Origin: Poseidonibacter ostreae
GTDB lineage: Bacteria; Campylobacterota; Campylobacteria; Campylobacterales; Arcobacteraceae
Assembly (NCBI RefSeq): GCF_009208055.1
Contig: NZ_WFKI01000021.1
Location: forward strand, 1 to 44,118
DNA length: 44,118 bases
Direction of reading: 5' to 3'
Shown here: piece by piece, positions 35,288 to 44,118 of the stretch
Position numbering within the stretch: position 1 is the stretch's first letter
Layout: each line of letters begins with the position of its first letter
Made by a program: the position numbers and the translations under genes
The notes under the pieces: generated by a model
Seen by the model: the letters and a program-made list of their open reading frames with translations, nothing else
Told to the model about the DNA's origin: nothing
The model's database searches: none

Positions 35288-37562
35288 ATAATATTTTTAC
35301 TGCATTCTTCCCTTTGTTTTTTACATAATACATAGCTTCATCTGCTCTTTTTATCAAATCTTTTTTTGTATCATTTGGTGTATACTGAGTAATTCCTATA
35401 CTAATTGTAAGTTGCTTATTTATCTCAAAATTATTTTTTAAAACAAGTTCTCTTAGATTATTTGCTAAGATAAATGCTTTATTTGAAGTTGTATTAGGAA
35501 GAATTATTATAAATTCTTCTCCTCCCCATCTTCCGATAATATCACTATCTCGTATGTTCTTTGAAACTAAAGATGCTAATTTAATAAGAACATTATCTCC
35601 TTTTATATGACCAAAATCATCATTTATTAGTTTAAAATCATCTATGTCAAAAAATATAACTGAGAATGTTTCATCAAATAATTTGGCTTTTTTAATCTCC
35701 TCTTTAAGAACAGAATCAATTTTTGCTCTATTAAATATTTTTGTTAAACTATCTTTATTTGCATAATCTTTTAAAGTCTCTTCTGCTTTTTTTCTTTTAC
35801 TTATCTCTTTTCTCATTTTATTATTAACCAATAATATTATAATAATAGCAAATAAAAGAGGAAGAATAAATTTATATATCCATGAATAATCGTTTACTTT
35901 TTCAAATATAATTAACTGGTATTTCTTTACAATTTCCTCTTTCTCTTTTTTACTAATTAAGGGTATGATTTTATTAATAATATCAATTAGTACAAAATTC
36001 TCTTTATTTGTTGATACTCTCATTTCTAAATTATAAGGAAGGCTTCCCGAAATTTTTATAGTAGATAGTTTTCTTATAATTATTTCGTGTGAAAGAGATA
36101 AAATATTGTCTATAAAACCAAAAGCTTTTTCTTTTTTTATTAAAGTAAAAGCTTCTTTTTTTGTATCAGCTAGAATAAAATCTATATTTTTGTATTTTGA
36201 TTTTAATTCATTGTAAATATTAGAGTTTTTTAAGACTACAAGTTTTTGTTTTTTTAAAATTGAAAGGTCTGTAATTAAGTTTTTATCATGAGTAGTTGCA
36301 ATAGCCATTGGAATTTTTAAAATAGGTTCGCTATATAAAGTTTTGGCTAAATTAACTTGATTAGTTGAGTAATTAAATCCTAAATGAATACTATTGGTTC
36401 TAAGATTATTAAATATTGATGGATTTGTAGGTTTTTCAATCACATTATCCGCTATATTCATTTTTTTACTTAAAAGCCCAAATAAATCTGTTTCAATTCC
36501 TTTAATCTCATTATCATCTATATAAGAAAAAGGTCTATTTTTTATATTTGTAAGTAGAGTAAATTTATTATCTTTAATAAAATCATTCTCTAATTTATTA
36601 AGAATTACTTTTTGATTATTAAAAATAAAATTATCAAAACTAACGTTAGTTTTACCTGTAAAGCCTAAAACTGAGTATAATCTTTTTATTTCATTGATTT
36701 TCTTTTGATCAATAAATCCTAAGGGTTTATCATCTACTCTTTGGGCTAATTTTTTTAAAATTTGACCTTCATAAATTAAAGATTCTAAGCTTTTATTTTG
36801 AGTATTATATTTCTCATAAATTAGTTTAGCAGTTTCTTCTATATTTGAAAAAGCGTAATTCCAACCTTGCATACTAGCAGTATGAAAATCTTTGACCCTT
36901 TTAGGATTATTTTCAAGCTCATCGTTTGAAGTAAATAATATTCCTCCATAAAAATCAAAACCATAATCACTTGGATTAAAAATATTAAACTCTATATTTC
37001 TATTTTTTAGAATAAATGGTTCGTTAGATAAATAACAAGCCATTGCATCAGTCTTGCCATTTATTAAATCCTCAAGATTAAAAGAGTGTGGAATGAACTC
37101 AATATTCTCTAGTTGTAGATTTTGAGATTTTATCATAGAGTGAATACTAACAGTATCTTTTGCATCAGAAGTTAGCATTACCTTTTTATTTTTCAAATCA
37201 AGTAAAGTATTTATTTTGGATTTTTTTAAAGTTATTAATGTCATTGGGGAATTTTGATATATTGCAGCTAGAAGTACAATATTTTTATTATGTAATTTAT
37301 CTATTATTAAAGAAGATTTTCCAATACCATATGTATTTGAGTTGTTTATTACATTTTCTACAAGGCTTACATTATTACTAAACTCTTTAATAGTTACATC
37401 TAAATTATTATTTTTGTAAAAGCCTTTTTCTTTTGCAGTATAATAACCTGCAAATTGAAATTGATTTAGCCAGTCTAGTTGTAAAGTAATTTTATTATTT
37501 TCTTGCGAAAAAAGACTTGACATTGATATGATTAATATAAAAACAATATTTTTAATCTTCAT
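35286..37562 (-). CDS. Diguanylate cyclase with two periplasmic binding-protein sensor domains
   Basis: 758 residues. Signal peptide/anchor 1-20; an NMT1/THI5-like (SsuA-type) substrate-binding domain about 24-300 (LQLDWLNQFQFAGYY, the THI5 signature); a second, SBP_bac_3-like domain about 334-550 (LLTNIKNRPFSYIDD, ETDLFGLL); a helix at 562-580; a short coiled coil; and GGDEF 600-758 with an active GGEEF at 680-684 and an inhibitory RxxD site (R671-D674). It should make cyclic-di-GMP in response to small molecules in the periplasm. It lies 27 bases after fbpC and has no clear ribosome site. Confidence 0.88.
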   Translation of the reverse strand: MKIKNIVFILIISMSSLFSQENNKITLQLDWLNQFQFAGYYTAKEKGFYKNNNLDVTIKEFSNNVSLVENVINNSNTYGIGKSSLIIDKLHNKNIVLLAAIYQNSPMTLITLKKSKINTLLDLKNKKVMLTSDAKDTVSIHSMIKSQNLQLENIEFIPHSFNLEDLINGKTDAMACYLSNEPFILKNRNIEFNIFNPSDYGFDFYGGILFTSNDELENNPKRVKDFHTASMQGWNYAFSNIEETAKLIYEKYNTQNKSLESLIYEGQILKKLAQRVDDKPLGFIDQKKINEIKRLYSVLGFTGKTNVSFDNFIFNNQKVILNKLENDFIKDNKFTLLTNIKNRPFSYIDDNEIKGIETDLFGLLSKKMNIADNVIEKPTNPSIFNNLRTNSIHLGFNYSTNQVNLAKTLYSEPILKIPMAIATTHDKNLITDLSILKKQKLVVLKNSNIYNELKSKYKNIDFILADTKKEAFTLIKKEKAFGFIDNILSLSHEIIIRKLSTIKISGSLPYNLEMRVSTNKENFVLIDIINKIIPLISKKEKEEIVKKYQLIIFEKVNDYSWIYKFILPLLFAIIIILLVNNKMRKEISKRKKAEETLKDYANKDSLTKIFNRAKIDSVLKEEIKKAKLFDETFSVIFFDIDDFKLINDDFGHIKGDNVLIKLASLVSKNIRDSDIIGRWGGEEFIIILPNTTSNKAFILANNLRELVLKNNFEINKQLTISIGITQYTPNDTKKDLIKRADEAMYYVKNKGKNAVKIL

Positions 37563-37589
37563 AAAAATATTATACTCTAATTATACTGT

Positions 37590-38582
37590 TTATTTTAATA
37601 TGATTTGTATATCTTCTTTTTTTATATTTAAATAAAATTTATTTTCTAAATTAATCTGTTCTAATGAAGATTTAATCATTATTAATTTATTTTCTTTATC
37701 AGATTTTATTTTTATTAGTACTTCATAATATTCTCCACAAAAAGATTTATCTATTATTTCTACTTCAAATAAACTACTTTCATTTGATATTTTACATTTT
37801 GATATTTCTATTATTGCAATTTGTTCTTCAGATAAAGCAATATCAAAATCTTTTATAATTTCAATAGGTAGTATATTGATTTCAGCTAAAAAATTTGCAA
37901 CATAATAATTTATAGGTTTAGTATAAATAGCTTTAGTAGTATCAAATTGAAGTAGTTTTTTATCATGTATTATTCCAATTTTATCTGAAATACTTAAAGC
38001 TTCTTTCTTATCATGTGTTACTAAAATTGCAGATAGGTTATATTTTTTTATAAGATTTTTAAGCCACATTTTTGTTTTATATCTAAGTTGTGAATCAAGG
38101 TTTGCAAAAGGTTCATCAAGAAGTAAGATTTTTGGTTTGTTAGCCATTGCTCTTGCAATTGCAACCCTTTGTTGCTGCCCACCTGAAAGTTGATGAATCT
38201 GTTTTTTTCTATGAGGAATAATATCAAATTGTTCTAATAATTCATCTACTCTTTTATTTCTATCTTTACGTGAAAGTTTATCTAAAGCAAATGATATATT
38301 CTCTTCTACATCTAAATGAGGAAAAAGTGCATAGTCTTGAAAAATATAGCCAACTTCTCTATCTTGCTTATAAACCTCTTTTGAAGAAACGCATACTTCT
38401 CCAATACATATATTTCCATCATGTTCTCGCTGTAGTCCTGCAATAGTTCGTAGAATTGTTGTTTTCCCACAACCACTTTGACCAAGAAGAGTTACTATCT
38501 CTCCATTTTGTACAGAAAAATTTATATCTTCTAAAATCTGTGTATCATTAAATTTAATACTTAAATTATTTACATTAACCAT
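37590..38582 (-). CDS. fbpC: Iron(III) ABC transporter ATPase
   Basis: 330 residues. Walker A GQSGCGKT (34-41), Q loop at FQDYALFP, signature LSGGQ (132-136), Walker B LLLDEP (153-158) and H190 in VTHDKKE are intact. A C-terminal regulatory domain of about 90 residues follows, rich in I/K/E. Powers uptake by the FbpB channel. Starts three bases after fbpB. Confidence 0.93.
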   Translation of the reverse strand: MVNVNNLSIKFNDTQILEDINFSVQNGEIVTLLGQSGCGKTTILRTIAGLQREHDGNICIGEVCVSSKEVYKQDREVGYIFQDYALFPHLDVEENISFALDKLSRKDRNKRVDELLEQFDIIPHRKKQIHQLSGGQQQRVAIARAMANKPKILLLDEPFANLDSQLRYKTKMWLKNLIKKYNLSAILVTHDKKEALSISDKIGIIHDKKLLQFDTTKAIYTKPINYYVANFLAEINILPIEIIKDFDIALSEEQIAIIEISKCKISNESSLFEVEIIDKSFCGEYYEVLIKIKSDKENKLIMIKSSLEQINLENKFYLNIKKEDIQIILK

Positions 38583-38585
38583 TAT

Positions 38586-40190
38586 TTAAACCTTATTCAT
38601 ATTTTTTGCTAAAAGTATTACGGAAATCATTCCAATTAATATTATAAACATAGAAGGAACAGATGATTCTACTATTTGTCCTTGTTGTGTTAATTCTAAA
38701 GCTCTAACTGCAAGTGTGTCATAATTAAAGGGTCTTAGAATCATAGTAAGAGGAAGCTCTTTTATTACCTCAATAAAGATAACAATAAATGCTGCAAAAG
38801 CAGAGTTCTTTAATAAAGGAACATAGATTTTTAAAAATGTTTTTAAATCACCTATTTTAAAAATAAATGCTGCATCATCATAAGAGTTAGGAATTCTTGA
38901 AAAACCTGACTCAAAAGTATTAATTGAAATTGCTAAAAATCTAACACAATAACCAAAGATAATAGCAACAATACTTCCTGATATTATAAATGTTGTAGAT
39001 ATAAAATCAATTACATATTTATCTATAATTGAAAAGAAAGATAAGATACCAACAGCTACAACAGCACCTGGAACTGAATATCCAAGTTTAACAATTTGAG
39101 TCAATACTGAAGAACTAGTATCTTTGTTTATTCTTACATTATATACAAATAAAAATGCAAGAGCAGTGATTAAAAAAGCACTTCCAAAACCTAAGCTTAG
39201 TGTCTGATATAATAAAGTCATAAAGTCTTCATCAATAATATCTTCATAAGATTGCATAAACCAAAAACATAATTGAATAAATGGTAATAAAAATCCTAAG
39301 AAAAATGGAATAAAACAAGCGCTACTTGCTAAAATATTTTGAATACCTTTTAATTTTATTTTTTCAATTGGTCTAAAATCTTTACCTGAACTTTTATAAA
39401 GTTTGTTTCTTCTTTGAATTTTTTCTAAAACTATTAGAATAAATAAAAAAGTCATTAGAATACTTGCAAGTTTTGAAGCATCTTCAATACTTCCCATTCC
39501 AAGCCAAGTTCTAAATATTCCTGTAACAAATGTACTAACTCCAAAATAATCCATAACTCCAAAATCACTAACTGCTTCCATAACAGCTAGAGTAACACCA
39601 GCAACAATAGCAGGTCTAGATATTGGTAAAATTACTTTTCTTAATATTTTCCAAGTTGATAAATTAAATGTTTTAGAAGCTTCAATAATTGATGCTGATT
39701 CAAAAGAAAGATAAGTCTTACAAATTAAATAAACATAAGGATATAAAACTAATGACATAACTATAATAGCACCTTCTATTGACATAATATCAAAGAAATA
39801 AACTTCATTAATACTCATACCTAAAATATTTAAAATAAAAGTAGTCACACTTCCAGTAATATCAAACATTCCTCCATAAATAAAAGCCATTATATATGTA
39901 GGTATTGCAAAAGGAAGTATAAGTGCATAATGGAAAAATTTAGAGAAAGAGAAAGTATATAAAGAAGTTAAATAAGCAGTTGTAAAGCCTATTATGGACG
40001 TAAGTATTGCTACACCTATCATGATGTATAGAGAGTTAAATATATATTCAAATAAAAGAGTCTCTTTTAAGTGTTGCCAGTTTTGGCTATCACCTATAAA
40101 TAAATATAAAAATATAATTAATGCCGGAGCACTAATAAGTAGTGTTAAAAAAACACTACTTATTTTAATTTTTGAAAAGTTGTTTATCAA
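38586..40190 (-). CDS. fbpB: Iron(III) ABC transporter permease
   Basis: 534 residues, about 12 helices as two fused permease halves, the normal form of FbpB/SfuB. Each half has the coupling-loop motif: EASKTFNLSTWKILRKVILP in the first and DDAAFIFKIGDLKTFLKIYVP in the second. The first half also carries the ISRPAIVAGVTLA segment. Starts six bases after fbpA. Confidence 0.92.
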   Translation of the reverse strand: MINNFSKIKISSVFLTLLISAPALIIFLYLFIGDSQNWQHLKETLLFEYIFNSLYIMIGVAILTSIIGFTTAYLTSLYTFSFSKFFHYALILPFAIPTYIMAFIYGGMFDITGSVTTFILNILGMSINEVYFFDIMSIEGAIIVMSLVLYPYVYLICKTYLSFESASIIEASKTFNLSTWKILRKVILPISRPAIVAGVTLAVMEAVSDFGVMDYFGVSTFVTGIFRTWLGMGSIEDASKLASILMTFLFILIVLEKIQRRNKLYKSSGKDFRPIEKIKLKGIQNILASSACFIPFFLGFLLPFIQLCFWFMQSYEDIIDEDFMTLLYQTLSLGFGSAFLITALAFLFVYNVRINKDTSSSVLTQIVKLGYSVPGAVVAVGILSFFSIIDKYVIDFISTTFIISGSIVAIIFGYCVRFLAISINTFESGFSRIPNSYDDAAFIFKIGDLKTFLKIYVPLLKNSAFAAFIVIFIEVIKELPLTMILRPFNYDTLAVRALELTQQGQIVESSVPSMFIILIGMISVILLAKNMNKV

Positions 40191-40196
40191 TATTTA

Positions 40197-41204
40197 TTAC
40201 TTCCATCCTGCTTTATCAAAGATTTTTACTGCAGCTTTATTGTTTTGTCCTAAAGTATTAATTGAAATATTATCATCTTCAAATGTACCCCATGAAGATA
40301 CTAATTCTGATGCTTTAACACCTTTTAATACTGGATATTCGTAATTACCCTGTGCAAATAACTTCTGTGCTTCTTTTGATGCCATAAACTCTATAAACTT
40401 AATTGCATTATCTTTATTTGGAGAATATTTAGCAACTCCTGCACCAGATACATTTATATGTGTTCCACCATTTTCAAATTTAGGAAATAAAACTTTAACT
40501 TTTTTAACTGCTTCTCTTTGTGATGCATCTTTATTGTCAACCATTTTACCAATATAATACGTATTTGCAATAGCAATTTGTCCAATTCCATTTGCAACAG
40601 CTTTAACTTGATACCTATCGTTCCCTTTTGGAGCTTTTGCCATATTAGCAACAACACCTTTTGCCCAATTTAATGAGTACTCTTCTCCATGATGTGCAAT
40701 CATTGCAGCCATTAGTGATTGATTATAAATATTATTTGAAGATCTAACCATAATCTGACCTTTAAATTCAGGTTTCGCTAAATCTTCATATGTCGTTAAT
40801 TTACTTTCAATACCAGAACCTATTTTATATAAAGCAACTCTTGATCTTTTTGTTAGAGCATACCATTTATTATCTATATCTCTCAAATTAGCTGGAATAT
40901 TTTCATTTAAATAATCTGAATTAATAGCTTGTAAAATATCTTTTTGCTTTGCTTGATATAATCTACCTGCATCAACAGTAATTAATACATCTGCTGGAGA
41001 TTTAACACCTTCTGACTCTATTCTTTTAATTAAAGCACTTGCTTTTGCATTTACAACATTTACTTTTATACCAGTTTTTTCTTCAAACATTTTAAATAGT
41101 TTTTTATCAGTATCATAATGTCTATGAGAATATACATTTACTTCGCTACTTGCGAATAATGAGCTTGTTAATACTAAAGCACTTAATGCTAATTTTTTAA
41201 TCAT
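40197..41204 (-). CDS. fbpA: Iron(III)-binding periplasmic protein
   Basis: 335 residues. Signal peptide (MIKKLALSALVLTSSLFAS) then the ferric-binding fold. The adjacent tyrosines Y216-Y217 (NTYYIGKM) and the RHYDTDKK segment near 28-35 are the usual iron ligands; the latter is typical of the Campylobacter cFbpA/cyanobacterial FutA subgroup. Binds free Fe3+ in the periplasm and hands it to FbpB. Promoter region has Fur-like boxes. The strong AGAAGG ribosome site fits its need to outnumber the permease. Confidence 0.93.
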   Translation of the reverse strand: MIKKLALSALVLTSSLFASSEVNVYSHRHYDTDKKLFKMFEEKTGIKVNVVNAKASALIKRIESEGVKSPADVLITVDAGRLYQAKQKDILQAINSDYLNENIPANLRDIDNKWYALTKRSRVALYKIGSGIESKLTTYEDLAKPEFKGQIMVRSSNNIYNQSLMAAMIAHHGEEYSLNWAKGVVANMAKAPKGNDRYQVKAVANGIGQIAIANTYYIGKMVDNKDASQREAVKKVKVLFPKFENGGTHINVSGAGVAKYSPNKDNAIKFIEFMASKEAQKLFAQGNYEYPVLKGVKASELVSSWGTFEDDNISINTLGQNNKAAVKIFDKAGWK

Positions 41205-41228
41205 AATTTTCCTTCTTATTTTACCTGT

Positions 41229-41300
41229 AATGATAATTGTTATTAGAATTATAAAAAAATAAAGCTTTATTGTTTCTTAATACTAAGAATGATTATCAAA
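41229..41300 (-). promoter_or_regulatory. fbpA promoter with two Fur-like sites
   Basis: TATAAT on the minus strand at 41248-41253 lies about 44 bases before fbpA. A Fur-type repeat (TGATAATTGTTATTA, within 41229-41247) lies directly downstream over the start point. A second site, whose minus-strand reading is TTTGATAATCATTCTT (41285-41300), contains the GATAATCATT half of the Fur consensus and lies upstream of the -35 region. Confidence 0.65.
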
Positions 41301-41339
41301 TCTATTTCTATTTATTTTAACTTATTGAAATTTATTTAT

Positions 41340-41352
41340 GGATATAATATCC
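41340..41352 (+). promoter_or_regulatory. Promoter of the plus-strand set, with palindromic -10
   Basis: GGATATAATATCC is a perfect 6-1-6 palindrome that contains TATAAT (41343-41348), about 27 bases before the ATG at 41376. A TTGAAA lies upstream at 41325-41330 but only 12 bases away, so it is a poor -35. Confidence 0.45.
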
Positions 41353-41375
41353 TCAAATAATAAAGGGAAACTATA

Positions 41376-41636
41376 ATGAGCGTAATTTTTGAATCAGTAA
41401 TTAAATGTAATGACTTAGGATTTGCATATATAGAATTAAAAGACACAGTAACACAAAGAATAGAAATTTGTAATGATTTAGAAGATTTTTCTAAGAAGAT
41501 TGAAGAGTTAGGTTCTGATTATGGTGGAAGAATAGATGAAGTTAAATGGTCTGCAGATGATAATGTACCACAAAGTGAAATTGATAAAATAAAATTAGCA
41601 ATGCTTAAGTATCAAGAGGAAATTGAAAAAAAATGA
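41376..41636 (+). CDS. Conserved-looking protein of unknown function, 86 residues
   Basis: I do not recognise it. It is short, soluble and acidic/lysine-rich with no signal peptide or membrane helix. The N-terminal half looks beta (VIFESVIKCNDLGFAYIEL), the C-terminal half helical (SEIDKIKLAMLKYQEEIEKK). It has its own promoter and a good GGGA ribosome site. Its stop overlaps the start of the glutaminase gene (ATGA), so it is translated together with it. That coupling hints at a related role, but nothing more can be said. Confidence 0.75.
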   Translation: MSVIFESVIKCNDLGFAYIELKDTVTQRIEICNDLEDFSKKIEELGSDYGGRIDEVKWSADDNVPQSEIDKIKLAMLKYQEEIEKK

Positions 41637-42202
41637 TTTTAATGATAGATAATTATGATTCCTTTACATATAATATTGTTCAATATTGCTTAGAATTAGG
41701 TGCAGATTTAAAAGTTATTAGAAATGATGAATTAAGTGTTGAAGAAATAGAAAAACTAAATCCAGAAAAGATAATAATATCTCCAGGACCTGCAACTCCA
41801 AATGAAGCTGGTGTTTGTTTAGATGTAATAAAACATTTTTCAAATAAAATACCAATCTTTGGAATTTGTTTAGGACATCAAAGCATTGCACAAGTATTTG
41901 GAGCTGAAGTAATTCGTGCTAAAAATATGATGCATGGAAAAACTTCCAAAGTAAAAGTATTAAAAGACACAGTTATTTTCAAAGGTTTACCTTCTGAATT
42001 TGTAGAAACTAGATATCATTCATTAAGTGTAAATAAAAATAATTTACCCTCTATTGTAATTCCTACATCAATTAGTTTAGATGATGATGAGATTATGTCT
42101 TTAGAGATTAAAGATAAACAAATATATGGAGTACAATTTCATCCTGAATCAATTATGAGTGAGCATGGATATGAAATGATAGATAACTTCTTAAAACTAT
42201 GA
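41633..42202 (+). CDS. TrpG/PabA-type glutamine amidotransferase
   Basis: 189 residues, full length for component II of anthranilate or aminodeoxychorismate synthase; releases ammonia from glutamine for the partner TrpE/PabB. Catalytic triad C79 (GICLGHQ), H170 and E172 (FHPESI). The N-terminal MILMIDNYDSFTYNIVQY is characteristic. No trp or pab partner gene lies within the window. It could serve tryptophan, folate or both. Overlaps its neighbours by four bases on each side. Confidence 0.92.
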   Translation: MILMIDNYDSFTYNIVQYCLELGADLKVIRNDELSVEEIEKLNPEKIIISPGPATPNEAGVCLDVIKHFSNKIPIFGICLGHQSIAQVFGAEVIRAKNMMHGKTSKVKVLKDTVIFKGLPSEFVETRYHSLSVNKNNLPSIVIPTSISLDDDEIMSLEIKDKQIYGVQFHPESIMSEHGYEMIDNFLKL

Positions 42203-43398
42203 CAAATACAAATAAATACAATTACTATTTTTATGCTTTATTAACATTACTAGTTTTTGTATTATTGTTTGTTGCAAATACTCTTAGTATCTCATATAAA
42301 GAGTCTTTAAACGTATTTGTAAATACTTCTGTTTTAACTTATATTACTAAAGCCTCACTTTATATATTTGGCCAAAATGATATATCATTAAGATTACCTT
42401 TTATAATTTTATATATTTTAAGTGTTTTATTAATGTATAAAATTACAGATAAATATTTTAAATATGAAAGTGATAGGTTAATATCAATTTGTATTTTTAT
42501 GCTTCTTCCGGGTGTTTTAAGTGCCTCTTTATTAGTAAATAGTGCAATATTAGTTACTTTTTTTACATTGTTATATTTATATTATTATAAAGTAACAAAC
42601 AAACACTCTTATGTCCTTTTATTTATATTTGTATTTATTGATAACTCTTTTGCTATATTATTCTTAGCATTATTCTTCTATTCTTTAAAAGACAGAAAAA
42701 ATAAGAAAAATACCTTACTTTGGGTTTCTTTATTCCTTTTTGCATTATCTATGTATATCTATGGTTTCACAACTGAAGGAAAACCAAAAGGCTTTTTTTT
42801 AGATACATTTGCAATTTATGCAACAATATTTTCACCCTTACTTTTTGTGTATTTCTTTTATTCAATATATAGAGTAGGGTTTAAAGAAAAAGAAAAATCT
42901 TTAACTTGGTATATTTCTACAACTGCTTTATTAGTATCTTTTCTTTTCTCATTTAGACAAAGAGTATATATTGAAGATTTTGCACCATATGTTGTAATAT
43001 CTTTACCCTTTATGCTAAAGATTTTTTTCCATTCATATCGTGTTAGATTAAAAGAGTTTAGAAAAAAACATAATATTGTTGTAGTGCTAGTTCTTTTTAT
43101 GTTATTTACAAATGTATTGTTTACTTTTATAAATAAACCATTATATATAATACTTCCAAATCCTAAAAAACACTTTGTTTATAAATACCATTTTATAAAA
43201 GAGTTAGCTGGAGAAATGAAAAAACATAATATTAATTTTATCTCAAGTGATGATAAACGTTTATTATTACGATTGAGATTCTATGGCATAGTTGAAGGGA
43301 AAAAACATTTTATTAGTTTAAATAAATTCTCTAACTATGAAAAGAAAATGACAGTTAGTTATTACAATAAAGATCTTTATAAAGTTTATATAAAATAA
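42199..43398 (+). CDS. GT39-like multi-helix membrane protein, probable glycosyltransferase
   Basis: 399 residues with about ten helices. The order of an early acidic loop (SYKESLNVF), then LTYITKASLYIFGQNDISLRLPFIIL, matches the pattern of ArnT/PMT-type lipid-linked sugar transferases (an acidic pair, a positive-side helix and FG-xxx-LRLP). A basic loop (RVRLKEFRKKHN) separates the last helix from a soluble C-terminal tail of about 90 residues. Identification rests on this pattern only. ATGA overlap with the glutaminase. Confidence 0.6.
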   Translation: MTNTNKYNYYFYALLTLLVFVLLFVANTLSISYKESLNVFVNTSVLTYITKASLYIFGQNDISLRLPFIILYILSVLLMYKITDKYFKYESDRLISICIFMLLPGVLSASLLVNSAILVTFFTLLYLYYYKVTNKHSYVLLFIFVFIDNSFAILFLALFFYSLKDRKNKKNTLLWVSLFLFALSMYIYGFTTEGKPKGFFLDTFAIYATIFSPLLFVYFFYSIYRVGFKEKEKSLTWYISTTALLVSFLFSFRQRVYIEDFAPYVVISLPFMLKIFFHSYRVRLKEFRKKHNIVVVLVLFMLFTNVLFTFINKPLYIILPNPKKHFVYKYHFIKELAGEMKKHNINFISSDDKRLLLRLRFYGIVEGKKHFISLNKFSNYEKKMTVSYYNKDLYKVYIK

Positions 43399-43403
43399 AA
43401 CTT

Positions 43404-44024
43404 ATGAAAAAAGCCTTTTCCCTTTTAGAAATACTTTTAATAATCTCATTATTAGGGATTCTATATACTGCTTTTATTCCTAAATCACAAATTAATAAAA
43501 TTGATGAATTAACAAATAGATTGATTCTATATTTAAAACAAACAAGATATCAAGCTTTGATAAATGATAAACATGATCAAGATGATAGCTATTGGCATAA
43601 AAAAAGATGGACATTAAAGTTCTTTAGATGTAGAAAAGATGTAGGAGGTATTTACTATTCAATTTATAGTGACAATAATTCATCTGGACATCCTAGTATT
43701 GAAGATAGTTTAAAAGATAGTCTAACTTTAAAAAATATTTATAGTACAAATTATTGTAAAGAGAATATTAATAACAGTAAATATGTATTAATAAGTCAAA
43801 ACTTTAATATTGAAGATGTAGTTATCTCTTGTAATGAAACAAGTTCCTTGGGACAACTATCTTTTGGAGCAGATGGAAAAATATACTCAAAATTAAGTAA
43901 TAATGTAAATGACAATACTTCACATGAAATAAAGAACAAGTGTAAAATAAAACTATCAGACCATTTAGGTGAAGAACGAACTATTGTATTAGAAAGTAAT
44001 ACTGGATATATCTATAAAGAATAG
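43404..44024 (+). CDS. Prepilin-like protein with type IV pilin N-terminus
   Basis: 206 residues. MKKA|FSLLEILLIISLLG is a prepilin peptidase site: a short basic leader, cleavage before F5, glutamate at +5, then a 20-residue hydrophobic helix. Campylobacterota often use Ala at -1. The rest is soluble, with paired cysteines (CRKD, NYCKEN, SCNET, KCKIK) and a GTxGY-like end (ESNTGYIYK). It may be a pseudopilin of a type II secretion system or a minor pilin; no other pilus gene is in the window. Five bases after the membrane protein, with a weak ribosome site. Confidence 0.85.
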   Translation: MKKAFSLLEILLIISLLGILYTAFIPKSQINKIDELTNRLILYLKQTRYQALINDKHDQDDSYWHKKRWTLKFFRCRKDVGGIYYSIYSDNNSSGHPSIEDSLKDSLTLKNIYSTNYCKENINNSKYVLISQNFNIEDVVISCNETSSLGQLSFGADGKIYSKLSNNVNDNTSHEIKNKCKIKLSDHLGEERTIVLESNTGYIYKE

Positions 44025-44118
44025 AATAAAAACTATAAATTTAATAAAAACAACAAAAACCCAAGAAAAACATAGTAAAACTCCGAAAAGACAAGAATTT
44101 TAAAAATTTAAGCTTCTT

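Noticed and set aside
44025..44118. Possible rRNA leader or small RNA at the window's right end
   Set aside because: The last 94 bases are A-rich without a recognisable structure or gene start.

Overview
The window is about 44 kb of very AT-rich DNA that reads as chromosome of an Arcobacter-group member of the Campylobacterota. Three things point there. The frdCAB fumarate reductase has all the Wolinella-type haem and proton-path residues. A dynamin-like pair follows frdCAB in the order I recall from Campylobacter jejuni (Cj0408-Cj0412). A UbiD-type menaquinone decarboxylase of the futalosine route and an FbpA of the Campylobacter type are also present. Unlike Campylobacter and Helicobacter, which lack standard NuoE and NuoF, this genome encodes both. 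I saw no tRNA, rRNA, CRISPR array, insertion sequence or prophage.

Layout. 1-3.8 kb: ridA (+), a small iron- or copper-type membrane protein with palindromic Fur-like operators, then PhyH dioxygenase and tex (both -). 3.8-4.1 kb: a gene remnant and a palindromic promoter. 4.1-5.7 kb: a siroheme nitrite/sulfite reductase (+). 5.7-17.3 kb: a long minus-strand run, read from its upstream end as frdC-frdA-frdB, two hairpins, two dynamin-like GTPases, a porin, a short periplasmic phosphate-binding-like protein, a histidine kinase and a YgjP-type metallopeptidase. 17.5-32.0 kb: a complete complex I operon (nuoA-B-CD-E-F-[gltA]-G-H-I-J-K-L-M-N) with citrate synthase embedded between nuoF and nuoG. 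32.2-35.3 kb: a PatB/MalY aminotransferase (-) and the UbiD decarboxylase (+), divergent. 35.3-41.2 kb: an iron(III) ABC importer fbpABC (-) followed by a two-sensor diguanylate cyclase. 41.4-44.0 kb: a tightly coupled plus-strand set of an unknown 86-residue protein, a TrpG/PabA glutaminase, a GT39-like membrane protein and a prepilin-like protein.

How it fits together. Complex I, menaquinone synthesis (UbiD) and quinol:fumarate reductase form a menaquinone respiratory chain; citrate synthase links TCA entry to complex I expression. The importer supplies iron to these iron-sulfur and haem enzymes under likely Fur control.

The most unusual points are within complex I: citrate synthase inside the operon, a NuoG of only 478 residues that still keeps the N7 cluster motif, a NuoH with about 90 extra residues and two extra hydrophobic segments, and a NuoF whose NADH-loop phenylalanine is replaced. 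Also notable are an orphan histidine kinase without a recognisable G1 box, the dynamin pair in a run with envelope genes, and perfect palindromes over several promoters. I did not find a clearly new multi-gene system; the porin/binding-protein/kinase set and the altered complex I are the best candidates for follow-up.
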